Shown piece after piece: positions 53,609 to 62,728 of a stretch of 64,000 nucleotides of DNA (position 1 is its first letter; every line of letters begins with the position of its first letter). The stretch is taken from NCBI RefSeq assembly GCF_009695915.1, contig NZ_VUMZ01000001.1, positions 186,001-250,000 on the forward strand, written 5' to 3'. The DNA comes from Hornefia butyriciproducens (GTDB taxonomy: Bacteria; Bacillota; Clostridia; Peptostreptococcales; Anaerovoracaceae). Made by a program: the position numbers and the translations under genes. The notes beneath the pieces were generated by a model, which saw only the letters and a program-made list of their open reading frames with translations, had not been told where the DNA came from and searched no databases.

Positions 53609-53834
53609 ACGCTTTCTCCCTTCCCTGTTCCGCCCGCACATCCCTCACAACCGGACATCGGCCGTCTGCATCAGAACAGATTTTGTAATGAATATTATAT
53701 ATTACGGGCCGCAGGCTGACAAGAGCATCTTCCCGGCTACAAAATCACCCGCGATCTCCCGTGAAAACTCCAAAATGCGCAGAAGTCCGGACCCGTGAGG
53801 CGCGCAGGTTCGTCAACGGGTCGGCGGAAATAAA

Positions 53835-53873
53835 AAAGAACCCCTCGCAACTGTTGAAATTGCAAGGGGTTTC
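53835..53873 (-). terminator. Terminator after tRNA-Val
   Basis: CCCCTTGCAA with TTGCGAGGGG (one mismatch) is followed by TTCTTTTTT on the minus strand. Confidence 0.9.
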
Positions 53874-53876
53874 AAA

Positions 53877-53952
53877 TGGTGGTCTGCGCGGGGCTCGAAC
53901 CCACGACAACCTGGTTGTGACCCAGGTGCTCTCCCAGCTGAGCTAGCAGACC
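53877..53952 (-). tRNA. tRNA-Val (anticodon CAC)
   Basis: The 76-nt gene has acceptor GGTCTGC with GCAGACC, D arm GCTCAGCTGGGAGAGC, anticodon stem CCTGG/CCAGG with loop GTCACAA (anticodon CAC), T loop GTTCGAG, discriminator A and an encoded CCA. It reads GUG. A terminator follows directly. Confidence 0.97.
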
Positions 53953-54017
53953 GAAATTCGTCCTGAATCATTATACGACGGTTCAGAGTTTTTTTCAACC
54001 TCCGATTTGCATTTTGT

Positions 54018-55229
54018 TTACAAAGTTTTTGCGCTGTCAGTTTTGGCGCGATCCAACAACGGCAGAATAATCACTGCTCCGATTACACAGGTAACCGCAC
54101 AGATCCACAGCAGGGCGCCCGCTCCAAGGGTATCCAGTATCACGCCGCCGCTGAAGCTCGCGGCGACCGCACTGACGGTAATCATAATCACGTACAAAGA
54201 CTGGCCGCGCACTGCCTCCCGCTCATCCATTATCTCATTGATATACCGGACTACCGCAGGCAGGAACAGCGGAAATCCGAAAGGATGCACCACAAGCGTT
54301 AGCATCATCGCAGTCGGCGTATGTGCCAGAAGCATGAGAATACCGCGAAGCACAAAGCCTATCGTAGCGACCTTCAGCAGAAAAGATGACCGGAAATGTT
54401 TTGTGAGCCACGTAAAACCCAGAAGCGGAATCAGCTCCAGAATCGTCATAATAGAATAATAATGTCCCATGTTCCCGCTGTTTCCGCCTACATTCTGAAA
54501 TATCTGCAGCATAAAGAAATTGATAATCTGATGATCATAGAAAATCAGCAGAATTCCGATGTTGATGACCAGAAAGAGTTTATGCCTGCGGATAAACTCT
54601 CCCATAGAAATACTGCCCTTTTCCTTTGTATCCGAAGAGCCTGCACAGGACGCCGGATCCGCCTTCCGAAAACGGCCGCCCAGAAGCAGCAACCCGCCCA
54701 GAAGCAACAGGAGACAGCTTTCTCCGGCAACCGGAAGCGCACGGACGCCTGCGCTGACCACCAGAACGCCAAGTAACGCAGACATCACTGAATAGCCCAG
54801 TGATCCCATAGCTCTGCAGATCCCATAATCCACATCGATTCCGCGGCGTGCCAGCTTGGCCTCCATAGAATTCAGCAGCGGCTGCAGACTGGCCTGAAAC
54901 GCAAACATGAGAACATATGCCGCTGACAGAAGAAAATTCCTTCCGCTAAGGATCAGCGTAACCGCCTCAAACAGCATTACAACAACAGTGACGAGAACGG
55001 AGACCGGAAAAACACCAAACCTCCCCGACCGGTCCGCCACACTGGCGAGAACCGGTTGAATTGCTACAGATACAAGGTTTCCGACCGCAATCATCGTCCC
55101 GATTTCCGTATTCGTATATCCGTTGGCAAGCAGGAACACCGAGCTGAAGCTGGCGATCACACAATACACGCTCCAGTACGTCCAGAATATTTCAGCATAT
55201 TCGATATTCGGTTTCAGATTTTTCCTCAT
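54018..55229 (-). CDS. MFS transporter
   Basis: The 403-residue protein has about twelve membrane segments with MFS motifs, including VLASVADRSGRFG in the first cytoplasmic loop. Its start FWTYWSVYCVIASFSSVFL is of the MFS_1-like/LacY-related group that includes phenylpropionate-type carriers. A second positively charged loop lies near GEFIRRHKLF. The substrate cannot be deduced; no metabolic gene is linked. Confidence 0.88.
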   Translation of the reverse strand: MRKNLKPNIEYAEIFWTYWSVYCVIASFSSVFLLANGYTNTEIGTMIAVGNLVSVAIQPVLASVADRSGRFGVFPVSVLVTVVVMLFEAVTLILSGRNFLLSAAYVLMFAFQASLQPLLNSMEAKLARRGIDVDYGICRAMGSLGYSVMSALLGVLVVSAGVRALPVAGESCLLLLLGGLLLLGGRFRKADPASCAGSSDTKEKGSISMGEFIRRHKLFLVINIGILLIFYDHQIINFFMLQIFQNVGGNSGNMGHYYSIMTILELIPLLGFTWLTKHFRSSFLLKVATIGFVLRGILMLLAHTPTAMMLTLVVHPFGFPLFLPAVVRYINEIMDEREAVRGQSLYVIMITVSAVAASFSGGVILDTLGAGALLWICAVTCVIGAVIILPLLDRAKTDSAKTL

Positions 55230-55358
55230 TATTTTCCTTTCAACATCGTTAAATCCGCTCAGTCAACACATTACATGCACTTTTCCACAGACCTCGCCAA
55301 AATTGTATACAATCAAATCCACATGGTGGTGTGGATAATCCGCAGCACCACAGCAGTC

Positions 55359-56015
55359 TCATTCCTCATCCGTTCCATCCGCTGATTTTTCTGTCGTGTC
55401 CTTACTGAAAGTCACATAGAACAGATAAACATACTGATAATCCCTTACCTTTTCCGGATGCTGCGCGATATCCTCGGGTGAATAACCCTCCACCTGCTCG
55501 GAATCCGTCAGAATCAGGCTCATCAGGTAAATTTTCTTTCCGTCCGATACCTTTGCCGACTCTGTAAACTCACTACTGCTTTCGACCCAGTCCTTCTCCG
55601 ACGCCTTTTTTGAAATCGCGGCATCCCGCGAACTTCCGGCCATGCCTTCTCCGTTGGACTCTGCCAGATGCACCATCCGGTCCCTCACTACGACAGCGAC
55701 CTTTCCGCTCCGGGAATCCTTGGAGTCCAGTGGCGCAGAAAACGAGCTATCATTCGTTTCAGACAATTTTCCCTTCTTATACACATCGGCGCCCATTTGA
55801 ATCGATTTATACTCATCTTCCACCTTGAACTGACCGATAACAGTATAATCATCGTCACCCTTCAGAAGCTGTGTCAGTTCCTTTTCACTTTTCGTCATGG
55901 AATAGGGTCTCACATAATTTCCTGCTCCTATCCTGTCCCCTACACTTTCGCAGCCCGTCAGCAGAACCGTCACCATGACCGCGGTCAGCGCCGCCACTAA
56001 TCTCTTTCCTCTCAT
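55359..56015 (-). CDS. Lipoprotein, function unknown
   Basis: About 218 residues start at MRGKRLVAALTAVMVTVLL, six bases after GAGGAG, with lipobox LLTGC. The mature protein has a charged, Ser-rich middle and a beta-rich end with YQYVYLFYVTFSKDT. Not recognised. It points away from the two-component system, with about 190 bases between their 5' ends and promoter. Confidence 0.75.
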   Translation of the reverse strand: MRGKRLVAALTAVMVTVLLTGCESVGDRIGAGNYVRPYSMTKSEKELTQLLKGDDDYTVIGQFKVEDEYKSIQMGADVYKKGKLSETNDSSFSAPLDSKDSRSGKVAVVVRDRMVHLAESNGEGMAGSSRDAAISKKASEKDWVESSSEFTESAKVSDGKKIYLMSLILTDSEQVEGYSPEDIAQHPEKVRDYQYVYLFYVTFSKDTTEKSADGTDEE

Positions 56016-56163
56016 ACTGCTCCTCTCCTCACTCCGGCATATCATTCTGATTCAAGGATAACATTTATTCTGCCGCAAAACAAGGGGCGCCCCCGTCGGG
56101 GGACGGCGTTTTTCACAGATATTTTTGCTGTCTTTCTGCTTTATTCGGCCGTTCGGCATCTCT

Positions 56164-56200
56164 GCGGGCCGTGATGCGTTTTTCACGGGGCACAAAAGAA
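56164..56200 (+). repeat. Covarying hairpin, second instance
   Basis: CCGTG and CACGG enclose ATGCGTTTTT within TGCGGGCCGTGATGC-type sequence. A matching hairpin at 38270-38305 has CCGCG and CGCGG around GGGCGTTTTT. The one stem change is compensated on both sides. Confidence 0.4.
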
Positions 56201-56203
56201 TCC

Positions 56204-56234
56204 TTGCGCAGTTTCCGGGAAGCTGTGTTATAAT
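56204..56234 (+). promoter_or_regulatory. Extended -10 promoter of the two-component operon
   Basis: TATAAT at 56229-56234 is preceded by TGT (extended -10); TTGCGC lies 19 bases before. The start of transcription would fall at the first repeat of the tandem array. Confidence 0.6.
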
Positions 56235-56235
56235 G

Positions 56236-56566
56236 GTTCTGACTGATTGTTATGCCGGCGGATTCGGCAGCCCGGCAATCCGCCGTCTCTGCGGCGTTGC
56301 CGCAGGGTAAGAACCATTGCGATCGGCGCTTCACGGGAAGGCGCGCCGATCTAAATGCTGTTCTGACTGATTAATATGCCGGCGGATTCGGCAGCCCGGT
56401 AATCCGCCGTCTCTGCGGCGTTGCCGCAGGGTAAGAACCATTGCGCTCGACGCTTCATGGGAAGGCGCGCCGATCTAAATGCTGTTCTGACTGATTAATA
56501 TGCCGGCGGATTCGGCAGCCCGGCAATCCGCCATCTCTGCGGCGTTGCCGCAGGGTAAGAACCAAA
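56236..56566 (+). repeat. Three tandem structured repeats, 124-bp period
   Basis: Units begin at 56236, 56360 and 56484; the third lacks its spacer. Each unit has GTTCT with AGAAC as a closing stem around two hairpins, GGCGGATT/AATCCGCC and CTGCGGC-GTT-GCCGCAG. The 40-base spacers contain another hairpin, GATCGGCGC with GCGCGCCGATC. Copies differ at only a few positions. The array fills the 5' leader of the two-component operon, about 340 nt. Confidence 0.9.
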
Positions 56567-56584
56567 CTGAGAGAGGAAAATGCT

Positions 56585-57286
56585 ATGCCATCCAAGATTC
56601 TGCTGATTGAAGACGACGCCGACATCCGCGAAGGCGTCCGCATCCTTCTGGAGAGCGAAGATTATCAGATAGAGGAAGCCGGAAGCGGCGAAGACGGACT
56701 GAAGCTTCTGTCCGAGGAAACCGATCTGGTCATCCTTGATATTATGCTGCCGGGAATCTCCGGTCTGAAAACCTGCGAGGAGATTCGCAAAAAATCCTTT
56801 GTCCCCGTGCTCTTCCTCACCGCGAAGGGTCAGGAATCGGATAAACTCATCGGCCTCATGGCAGGCGGCGACGACTATCTCGTCAAACCGTTCTCCTATT
56901 CTGAGCTGTTGGGAAGAGTCAAGGCGCTGTTGCGGCGTTATCATTTGTACAAAGGAAAAGACTCCGCTGATTCTGAGGATTCCGCACGGTACATCGAGCG
57001 CTCCGGAGTGCGGGTATCGGAAAACTTCAACCAGACCTTTGTCGGCGAAGACAAAGTGGATCTGTCCGACAAAGAATACCAGATTCTTCTCCTGCTGATG
57101 AAGCACCCGAACAAAGTATTTTCCGCGCAGAATATCTATGAAAGCATCTGGAACGAGCCTTATTATTACTCGTCCAACAGCACCGTCATGGTGCATATCC
57201 GAAAGCTCAGAGTCAAAATCGAGGCGGATCCGCAGAATCCGCAGCATATAAAAACCGTCTGGGGAAAGGGATACCGTTTTGAATAG
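56585..57286 (+). CDS. OmpR/PhoB-family response regulator
   Basis: The 233-residue protein has a receiver domain with the acidic pair at 10-11 and phosphoacceptor D52 in LVILDIMLPG, the conserved lysine after FLTA, and a C-terminal winged helix (SVMVHIRKLRVKIEADPQNP, with SNSTVMV). It is translated from an ATG after GAGG and its end overlaps the kinase gene. Its targets are unknown; the adjacent NhaC gene is a possible one. Confidence 0.95.
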   Translation: MPSKILLIEDDADIREGVRILLESEDYQIEEAGSGEDGLKLLSEETDLVILDIMLPGISGLKTCEEIRKKSFVPVLFLTAKGQESDKLIGLMAGGDDYLVKPFSYSELLGRVKALLRRYHLYKGKDSADSEDSARYIERSGVRVSENFNQTFVGEDKVDLSDKEYQILLLLMKHPNKVFSAQNIYESIWNEPYYYSSNSTVMVHIRKLRVKIEADPQNPQHIKTVWGKGYRFE

Positions 57287-58568
57287 ACTGAACAACGGAT
57301 TACAGAGGGAAGCCTTTTTCGGTATTCTGATCGCTCTTCTCGTATCGGGATTTCTGTATTTCTGTATGCACGAAATCAGCAATGCGTTCCTGGATCAGCA
57401 CCTGAACGACACCAGACTCTGGGATCAGAAAACGGCGGAAAAGGCGGCCAGCCTGCAGCATTTTGTCACAGATCGCGCCCTTCAGCTGAAAGACGTCAGT
57501 TCTATTAAGGAGTGGGACAACACGCAGCGCAGTACCTTCGCCTATATCTACAACGGTCATAAACAGATTTACAATTCAGAGGGGAACGTCAGCTCCGGCG
57601 GCGTCACCTACCGGAATCTGCGACATTATCCGCTGAATTTCGCAGACGGAAAGGCGGATCTCTACCTTTTCTATGCGGTCACTTATCAGTATTATGTTCT
57701 GGCCATGATTCTGGAGCTGATCCTCTGCTCCATCGTGTTTATCGCCCTGTTCCTTTATTTTGTGCGGCGCAAAATAAACCACATCACCCGGCTGGAGCAG
57801 GACATCCGCATTCTGGAAAGCGGCGGGATGGAACACGAAATCACGGTTCCCGGAAACGACGAGCTGGCGCTGCTCGCCCGCGGTCTGGATCAGATGCGCA
57901 TTACGCTCCGGGACAACATGATCCGTGAGGAAAATCTGGTTCACGCCAACAACGAACTGGTCACGCGGATGGCGCATGACCTGCGGACGCCGCTGACCAC
58001 ACTGCTCCTCTATCTGGGCTTTCTTGTGGAGAAAAAATACAGCAGCGATCAGCAGCACGATCATTATCTCCATGTCGCGCTGGACAAAACCGAGCGGATC
58101 AAGGCGTTGTCCGATCAGCTTTTTGAGCGCTTCCTGGTGACCGGAGAGGAGCATGTCAATCTGGAAAATCCGGAACCCTTCCGCGTTGTTTTCGAAGATT
58201 TATTATCAGACATCTCCGAAAATCTCACCTCCCGCGGATTACATCTTGAAGCGGAGCTGGACTGGCCGGAAACTGTCGTCCGGGTATCCTTCGAATACAT
58301 CAGCAGAATCGCGGACAACATCCTCTCCAACATACTGAAATACGCCGACGCCGACAGACCCGTCACGCTCAGGGTCGCAGAGGAGGACGGCTTTTCACTC
58401 ATCACTTTTGAAAACATGATCAGCAGGCACGATGAGCGTCATGAAAGCACCCGTATCGGCGTCCTCAACATCCGTGCGATGATGGAGAAAATGGGCGGCA
58501 GCTGCGAGATTCACAACGACGGAGTCCTTTATTCCATTACGCTTTGTTTCCCAAATGCGACAAAATAA
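57279..58568 (+). CDS. Sensor histidine kinase
   Basis: The 429-residue membrane kinase starts at a TTG that overlaps the regulator gene by eight bases, with AAAGGG upstream. It has two membrane segments (about 13-31 and 138-162), an extracellular domain between, a HAMP linker, and H233 in RMAHDLRTPLTT. The ATPase has the N box IADNILSNILKYA, but a regular DxGxG is replaced by ITFENMISRHDE, followed by STRIGVLNIRAMMEKM; this form is common among VanS-like clostridial kinases. Confidence 0.94.
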   Translation: MNRLNNGLQREAFFGILIALLVSGFLYFCMHEISNAFLDQHLNDTRLWDQKTAEKAASLQHFVTDRALQLKDVSSIKEWDNTQRSTFAYIYNGHKQIYNSEGNVSSGGVTYRNLRHYPLNFADGKADLYLFYAVTYQYYVLAMILELILCSIVFIALFLYFVRRKINHITRLEQDIRILESGGMEHEITVPGNDELALLARGLDQMRITLRDNMIREENLVHANNELVTRMAHDLRTPLTTLLLYLGFLVEKKYSSDQQHDHYLHVALDKTERIKALSDQLFERFLVTGEEHVNLENPEPFRVVFEDLLSDISENLTSRGLHLEAELDWPETVVRVSFEYISRIADNILSNILKYADADRPVTLRVAEEDGFSLITFENMISRHDERHESTRIGVLNIRAMMEKMGGSCEIHNDGVLYSITLCFPNATK

Positions 58569-58622
58569 TAACGGAAAATTACCGTTCAGAAAACTTTGAT
58601 TATTAATTGATATTGGAATATG

Positions 58623-58675
58623 AAAACCCATGAGAATATACTTAGTATTGTAATTGTTTATGGGTTTTTTATTTT
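58623..58675 (+). terminator. Terminator of the two-component operon
   Basis: AAAACCCAT and ATGGGTTTT arms with a T-run enclose an AT-rich loop with an inner palindrome (ATACTTAGTAT). Confidence 0.75.
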
Positions 58676-58702
58676 ACTTGTCTTTATTGAGGAGGACTTA
58701 TT

Positions 58703-60328
58703 ATGGGTAGAAAGATACCTCTATGGCAAGCATTATTATGTTTCTTCTTCACGTTGATCGTATTAATGTATTGTCTGGGCATCCTCGGAAAATTATTTGG
58801 GGATGCACTCGCCTGCGACTATGGCGAGGTACACATCGCACTTCTTACTTCTGCGACATTTGCCGCGATTGTGGCCGCTCTGAACGGCTACAAATGGTCA
58901 TTCCTGGAGGCCGGCATGCTGGCTTCCATCAACCGCTCCATGCAGGCCATTCTGATCCTCGCTGAGGTCGGTCTGCTGATCGGATGCTGGGTCGCTGCGG
59001 GCGTCGTTCCCGCGATGATCTACTACGGACTGCTGATTCTGAAACCGAGCATCTTCCTGTTCGCAGCCTGCCTGCTCTGCTGTATCGTATCTCTGGCGAC
59101 CGGTTCTTCCTGGACCACTGCCGGAACCATCGGTATCGCACTGATCGGTGTTGCGACGGGTCTCGGAATCCCGTCCAGCATGGCAGCCGGCGCTGTCGTC
59201 TCCGGCGCTTATTTCGGAGACAAGATGTCGCCGCTGTCTGACACCACCAACCTGGCTCCTGCCATGGCGGGCGCCACGCTGTTTGATCACATCCGCCACA
59301 TGGTCTACACGGTTACGCCGTCTCTGATCATCTCTCTGGTCATCTACCTGATCCTGGGTATGAGAGCCAGCGGAAACGATCTGGACATCGTCGGACCGAT
59401 GAGACAGGCCTGCCTGATCAACTTCCATCTGAACCTGTGGATGCTGATTCCGCCGATTCTGGTTATCATCATCGTTGCTCTGAAGATCCCCGCGATCCCG
59501 GGCATCATGGGCGGTATCGTCGCCGGTATGCTGATCGGCTCCATCTTCAACGGAATCAATCTGGCCGAATGGCCGGGACTCCTGCACTACGGTTATTCCG
59601 TACCGGGATTCACCGACGCTTACACACAGGCACAGGACAAGCTGGCGGATCAGATCGCATCCTACGATGCGGACAGCTTCCTGGCAATGGACGCCGGAGA
59701 CTTCGCAACACTTGCTAAAGAACAGGGTCTGAGCACTGCCATCATCGGTGAGTACAACATCGACAAGCTGATCGACGGCAAGGGCGGTATGGATTCCATG
59801 ATGTGGACCATCAACCTGATTCTCTGCGCAATGTGCTTCGGAGGAATTATGGACGCTTCCGGAATGCTGGGCGAAATCGCACAGTCCCTGCTGCACTTCG
59901 CAAAGGGAACCGGCGGACTGATTACCGTTACCGTTATCAGCTGCGTCATCATGAACGTCATCGCAGGAGACCAGTACCTGTCCCTCGTACTGCCGGGCAG
60001 AATGTACAAGGAAACCTACGAAGACAGACATCTGGCGCCGAGAAACCTCTCCCGTGTACTGGAAGACTCCGGTACAATCACTTCCTGCCTCGTTCCGTGG
60101 AACACCTGCGGCGCTACGATGCAGAAGTTCCTGGGCGTCAAGACCTGGGGCGGCCCGGGCGGAGGCTATGGACGCTATGCGTTCCTGAACCTGATCAATC
60201 CGCTCGTATCCATCTTCTACGGATTCACCGGCATCACCATGATGAAGATGACCGACGAAGAATACGAAAAGGTTATGCAGGCCAGAGAGAAGGAAAAGCA
60301 GGAAGCTCTTGCCAACCTGGAAGCATAA
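58703..60328 (+). CDS. NhaC family Na+/H+ antiporter
   Basis: The 541-residue protein has about twelve or more membrane segments, GSSWTTAGTIGIALIGVATG and SGAYFGDKMSPLSDTTNLAP, which are NhaC hallmarks. A central hydrophilic region (about residues 300-360) is unusual in length and contains many acidic residues. GAGGAGG lies seven bases before the ATG. It follows the two-component genes but after a terminator. Codon use resembles gdhA, suggesting strong expression. Confidence 0.93.
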   Translation: MGRKIPLWQALLCFFFTLIVLMYCLGILGKLFGDALACDYGEVHIALLTSATFAAIVAALNGYKWSFLEAGMLASINRSMQAILILAEVGLLIGCWVAAGVVPAMIYYGLLILKPSIFLFAACLLCCIVSLATGSSWTTAGTIGIALIGVATGLGIPSSMAAGAVVSGAYFGDKMSPLSDTTNLAPAMAGATLFDHIRHMVYTVTPSLIISLVIYLILGMRASGNDLDIVGPMRQACLINFHLNLWMLIPPILVIIIVALKIPAIPGIMGGIVAGMLIGSIFNGINLAEWPGLLHYGYSVPGFTDAYTQAQDKLADQIASYDADSFLAMDAGDFATLAKEQGLSTAIIGEYNIDKLIDGKGGMDSMMWTINLILCAMCFGGIMDASGMLGEIAQSLLHFAKGTGGLITVTVISCVIMNVIAGDQYLSLVLPGRMYKETYEDRHLAPRNLSRVLEDSGTITSCLVPWNTCGATMQKFLGVKTWGGPGGGYGRYAFLNLINPLVSIFYGFTGITMMKMTDEEYEKVMQAREKEKQEALANLEA

Positions 60329-60362
60329 TTTATCAATCCCAAGTAAAATAAAAGAAAATCCA

Positions 60363-60402
60363 AAGAAGGCGGACTGTCATAACGGCAGTCCCCTTCTTTT
60401 TG
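60363..60402 (+). terminator. Terminator of the NhaC gene
   Basis: AAGAAGG with CCTTCTT and GGACTG with CAGTCC form the stem, followed by TTTTTG. Confidence 0.85.
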
Positions 60403-60517
60403 CCATATCGATATTTCAAATACATTCGGCAGACTGCCGTAAGGTGTTTCAGATGTTTCATCCGAAACCCTTCAGCAGCATGATTCAGAAACGGCCAAAT
60501 CCTTGAGCACAAGCATC

Positions 60518-60629
60518 AATCAGTGTCTGCCGGCGCACCCCTTCCATTGGATGGTGCGCCGCGGCGCTGCTGACAAACTCCGGCAGCGCCCATTAAGTCC
60601 GACATGACCTTAATGAGCAGACACTAATT
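60518..60629 (-). repeat. Cloverleaf inverted-repeat element, copy 2
   Basis: Minus-strand orientation relative to copy 1 at 40220-40320. It has near-perfect 12-bp ends (AATTAGTGTCTG and CAGACACTGATT) and the same three inner hairpins. The loops differ while stems are kept. It lies between the NhaC terminator and the LysR gene. No sigma-A promoter points into it. Confidence 0.75.
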
Positions 60630-60783
60630 AAGAATTATTAATAATTGGATAAGAACATATTAAGAACATTATGACATAATTAAATTAATCCGAGGACAAC
60701 CAAAAACGACACAGGCGATAATCACGTCTGTTCCGGCATCACTGCAGTCCGTCAGAAAAAAGCAGAGAAAGTGGAGAGAAGCA

Positions 60784-61635
60784 ATGGAGTATAACAGAAT
60801 CCGATATTTTATCGCAGTTGCGAAATACCAGAATATGACCCGCGCCGCCGAAGAACTGCATGTGGCAGAGCCTGCCATCAGCCAGGCGGTCAAGCGCCTC
60901 AGCAACGAGCTGGGAATCCGTCTGTTCGAGCGCAAGGGCCGCAATATCGTTCTGACAGCAGACGGAAAACGGCTGTATGAGAAAGCCGCTCCTCTGATCC
61001 GGGCGCTGGACGATATGTCCGAAAATATCGCACGGGAAAAGAACACTGAACACAGCGTTATTCACCTAAATCTCCAATCTGTCCCCCAGCTGTTCCTGGA
61101 TGTAATCAACGATTTCCGCACCAGCCATACACAGGCGACGTTCCGGCTGTCTGATGCGGGTGAAAACGATATGAGCTGGGATATCCGTATTACCTCGGCT
61201 TCGGAAAAACTAAGATACGTGAAGAGCGTGCCGCTCCTTTCCGAACCGGTGATGATCGCGGTCAGTAAAAGTCATCCTCTGGCGCATCAGGACTCAGTCA
61301 GCCTGAATGAGCTGAAGGGAATGGATTTCATCTTCCCCGAGGAAAGCGATCAGTTCAGTGCGTTCCTGCATGGATACTGTCAAATGGTATCTTTCCGGCC
61401 GCACATCATCTACTCCTCCGGTAGCGTGGAGGCGCTGGAGGGAATGATCGCCTCCGGACTCGGAATCGGGTTCTGGCCGGTCAGAAGCTGGTCACAGAAG
61501 TCTGACCAGGTGCACCTGCTGTCTATCGACGGACCTCAATGCGAGCGAACCATCTATCTGGAAAACAATGAAGCGGTTGCCGATAAACCGCTGAAGGACG
61601 AATTCTTTGAATACGCCTCGCACTATTTTATGTAA
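60784..61635 (+). CDS. LysR family transcriptional regulator
   Basis: The 283-residue protein has an N-terminal winged helix (IRYFIAVAKYQNMTRAAEEL, AISQAVKRLSNELGIRLFER) and a periplasmic-binding-like effector domain from about residue 90. The region before the gene is AT-rich, with the direct repeat AAGAACAT twice (near 60650-60670), which may be an operator. No divergent target gene is present. The effector is unknown. Confidence 0.93.
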   Translation: MEYNRIRYFIAVAKYQNMTRAAEELHVAEPAISQAVKRLSNELGIRLFERKGRNIVLTADGKRLYEKAAPLIRALDDMSENIAREKNTEHSVIHLNLQSVPQLFLDVINDFRTSHTQATFRLSDAGENDMSWDIRITSASEKLRYVKSVPLLSEPVMIAVSKSHPLAHQDSVSLNELKGMDFIFPEESDQFSAFLHGYCQMVSFRPHIIYSSGSVEALEGMIASGLGIGFWPVRSWSQKSDQVHLLSIDGPQCERTIYLENNEAVADKPLKDEFFEYASHYFM

Positions 61636-61780
61636 ATCACCCGTGCTTCGGGGTTCGTATATTCATCTGTCGAACACACACTGAAACGACGGAGCTGCCG
61701 CATCACGCGAATGAATGATGAAAGTCATAAACCTTCGTCGCGGATGCGGCGGCTCTGTTTTTTGCCGCAGGTGTCAGAAG

Positions 61781-62728
61781 TCACTTTTCGCGGTGCGCCG
61801 CAGGCCTCTGCTTCACACTGTGGTTGCTGCGGTCAGCTACATCCACAACCGTCAGACGGTCTCCGCTGACAGTAAACCGAATATCCTGCCCTCCAAAAAT
61901 CATTCCGTAGACGTGCTCCGGTTTCTTTTCATATGCATCCCGGGGATCCTGCTCCAGAACCTGAATCAGTCCCTTCTGTCTTTCCGGTCTGACTCTGTTC
62001 AACAGTTCAGGCGGAAACTCCACCGACAGTTTTTTGTACTCAATCCGATCGGTAAACCCTCCCGCTGCATCAGGATGAGAATCGGCATATGGAACATAGG
62101 GTTTCAGATCATAAATCGGCGTACCATCCAGAAGATCCGCTCCGCTTACCAGAATCCGTCCTGCGGCAGCATCTACTGACCGGATACGCACGGAAGACAG
62201 CCCGATGGGATTGGGCCGGTTGGGAGATCGGGTGGCAAAAACTCCCACTCGCGTATTTCCGCCCAAGCGGGGCGGGCGCACCGTAGGCGACCACGTCTTC
62301 CCGTCCTTTCGTGGGGAATTCGCGTGGAATCCCCAGATCAGCCACAGATAGGAATATTCCGAAAGCCCCCGTACCGCTTCCGGCGATCGGAATTCCGGCG
62401 TAAACACAACCGTTGCCGTGAGCTCAGACGCCAGTCCGGACTGTCTGGGGATACCGAATTTTTCATGAAAATCCGATTCGATATATGCGACGGGCTTCAG
62501 CGTCAGTTCCGTCAGTTCCTCACGCTCGTCACGTATGCAGCATCTGCTGTTCATGCACTGCCCGCCGTCATGCGTACTGTTGTTGTCGTTCATGTCGTAC
62601 CCGCTTCCGTTCCTGCTGTTGCTGTCGTTCATGTCATGCCCGCTTCCGCTCCTGCTGCTGTCGATCATGTCATGACTTCCGTCGTACGTGATGATGTGCT
62701 CATTTGTCCTGTCCATTTCACATATCAC
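61781..62728 (-). CDS. trmO: tRNA t6A37 methyltransferase TrmO (YaeB) with repetitive N-terminus
   Basis: The 315-residue protein contains a TrmO domain from about residue 75: LKPVAYIESDFHEKFGIPRQ, WLIWGFHAN, SPTVRPPRLGGNTRVGVFAT and RSPNRPNPIGLSSV, which bind SAM and the t6A base. Before it lies a 70-residue low-complexity segment with repeats such as GSGHDMNDSNS and GSGYDMNDNNS, absent from usual family members. The GTG at 62728 has AAGGA eight bases before it, and it overlaps the patatin gene. It methylates N6 of t6A in tRNA-Thr. Confidence 0.88.
   Translation of the reverse strand: MICEMDRTNEHIITYDGSHDMIDSSRSGSGHDMNDSNSRNGSGYDMNDNNSTHDGGQCMNSRCCIRDEREELTELTLKPVAYIESDFHEKFGIPRQSGLASELTATVVFTPEFRSPEAVRGLSEYSYLWLIWGFHANSPRKDGKTWSPTVRPPRLGGNTRVGVFATRSPNRPNPIGLSSVRIRSVDAAAGRILVSGADLLDGTPIYDLKPYVPYADSHPDAAGGFTDRIEYKKLSVEFPPELLNRVRPERQKGLIQVLEQDPRDAYEKKPEHVYGMIFGGQDIRFTVSGDRLTVVDVADRSNHSVKQRPAAHREK

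Noticed and set aside
52139-53719. A 526-codon plus-strand open frame
   Set aside because: It runs antisense to the lipoprotein and nitroreductase genes, both of which have ribosome sites and recognisable features. Its product is Arg/His/Cys-rich and without domains.
58898-60031. Minus-strand 377-codon frame rich in Asp, Gln, Arg and His
   Set aside because: It is antisense to the NhaC gene and has the composition of a shadow frame in a highly codon-biased gene.
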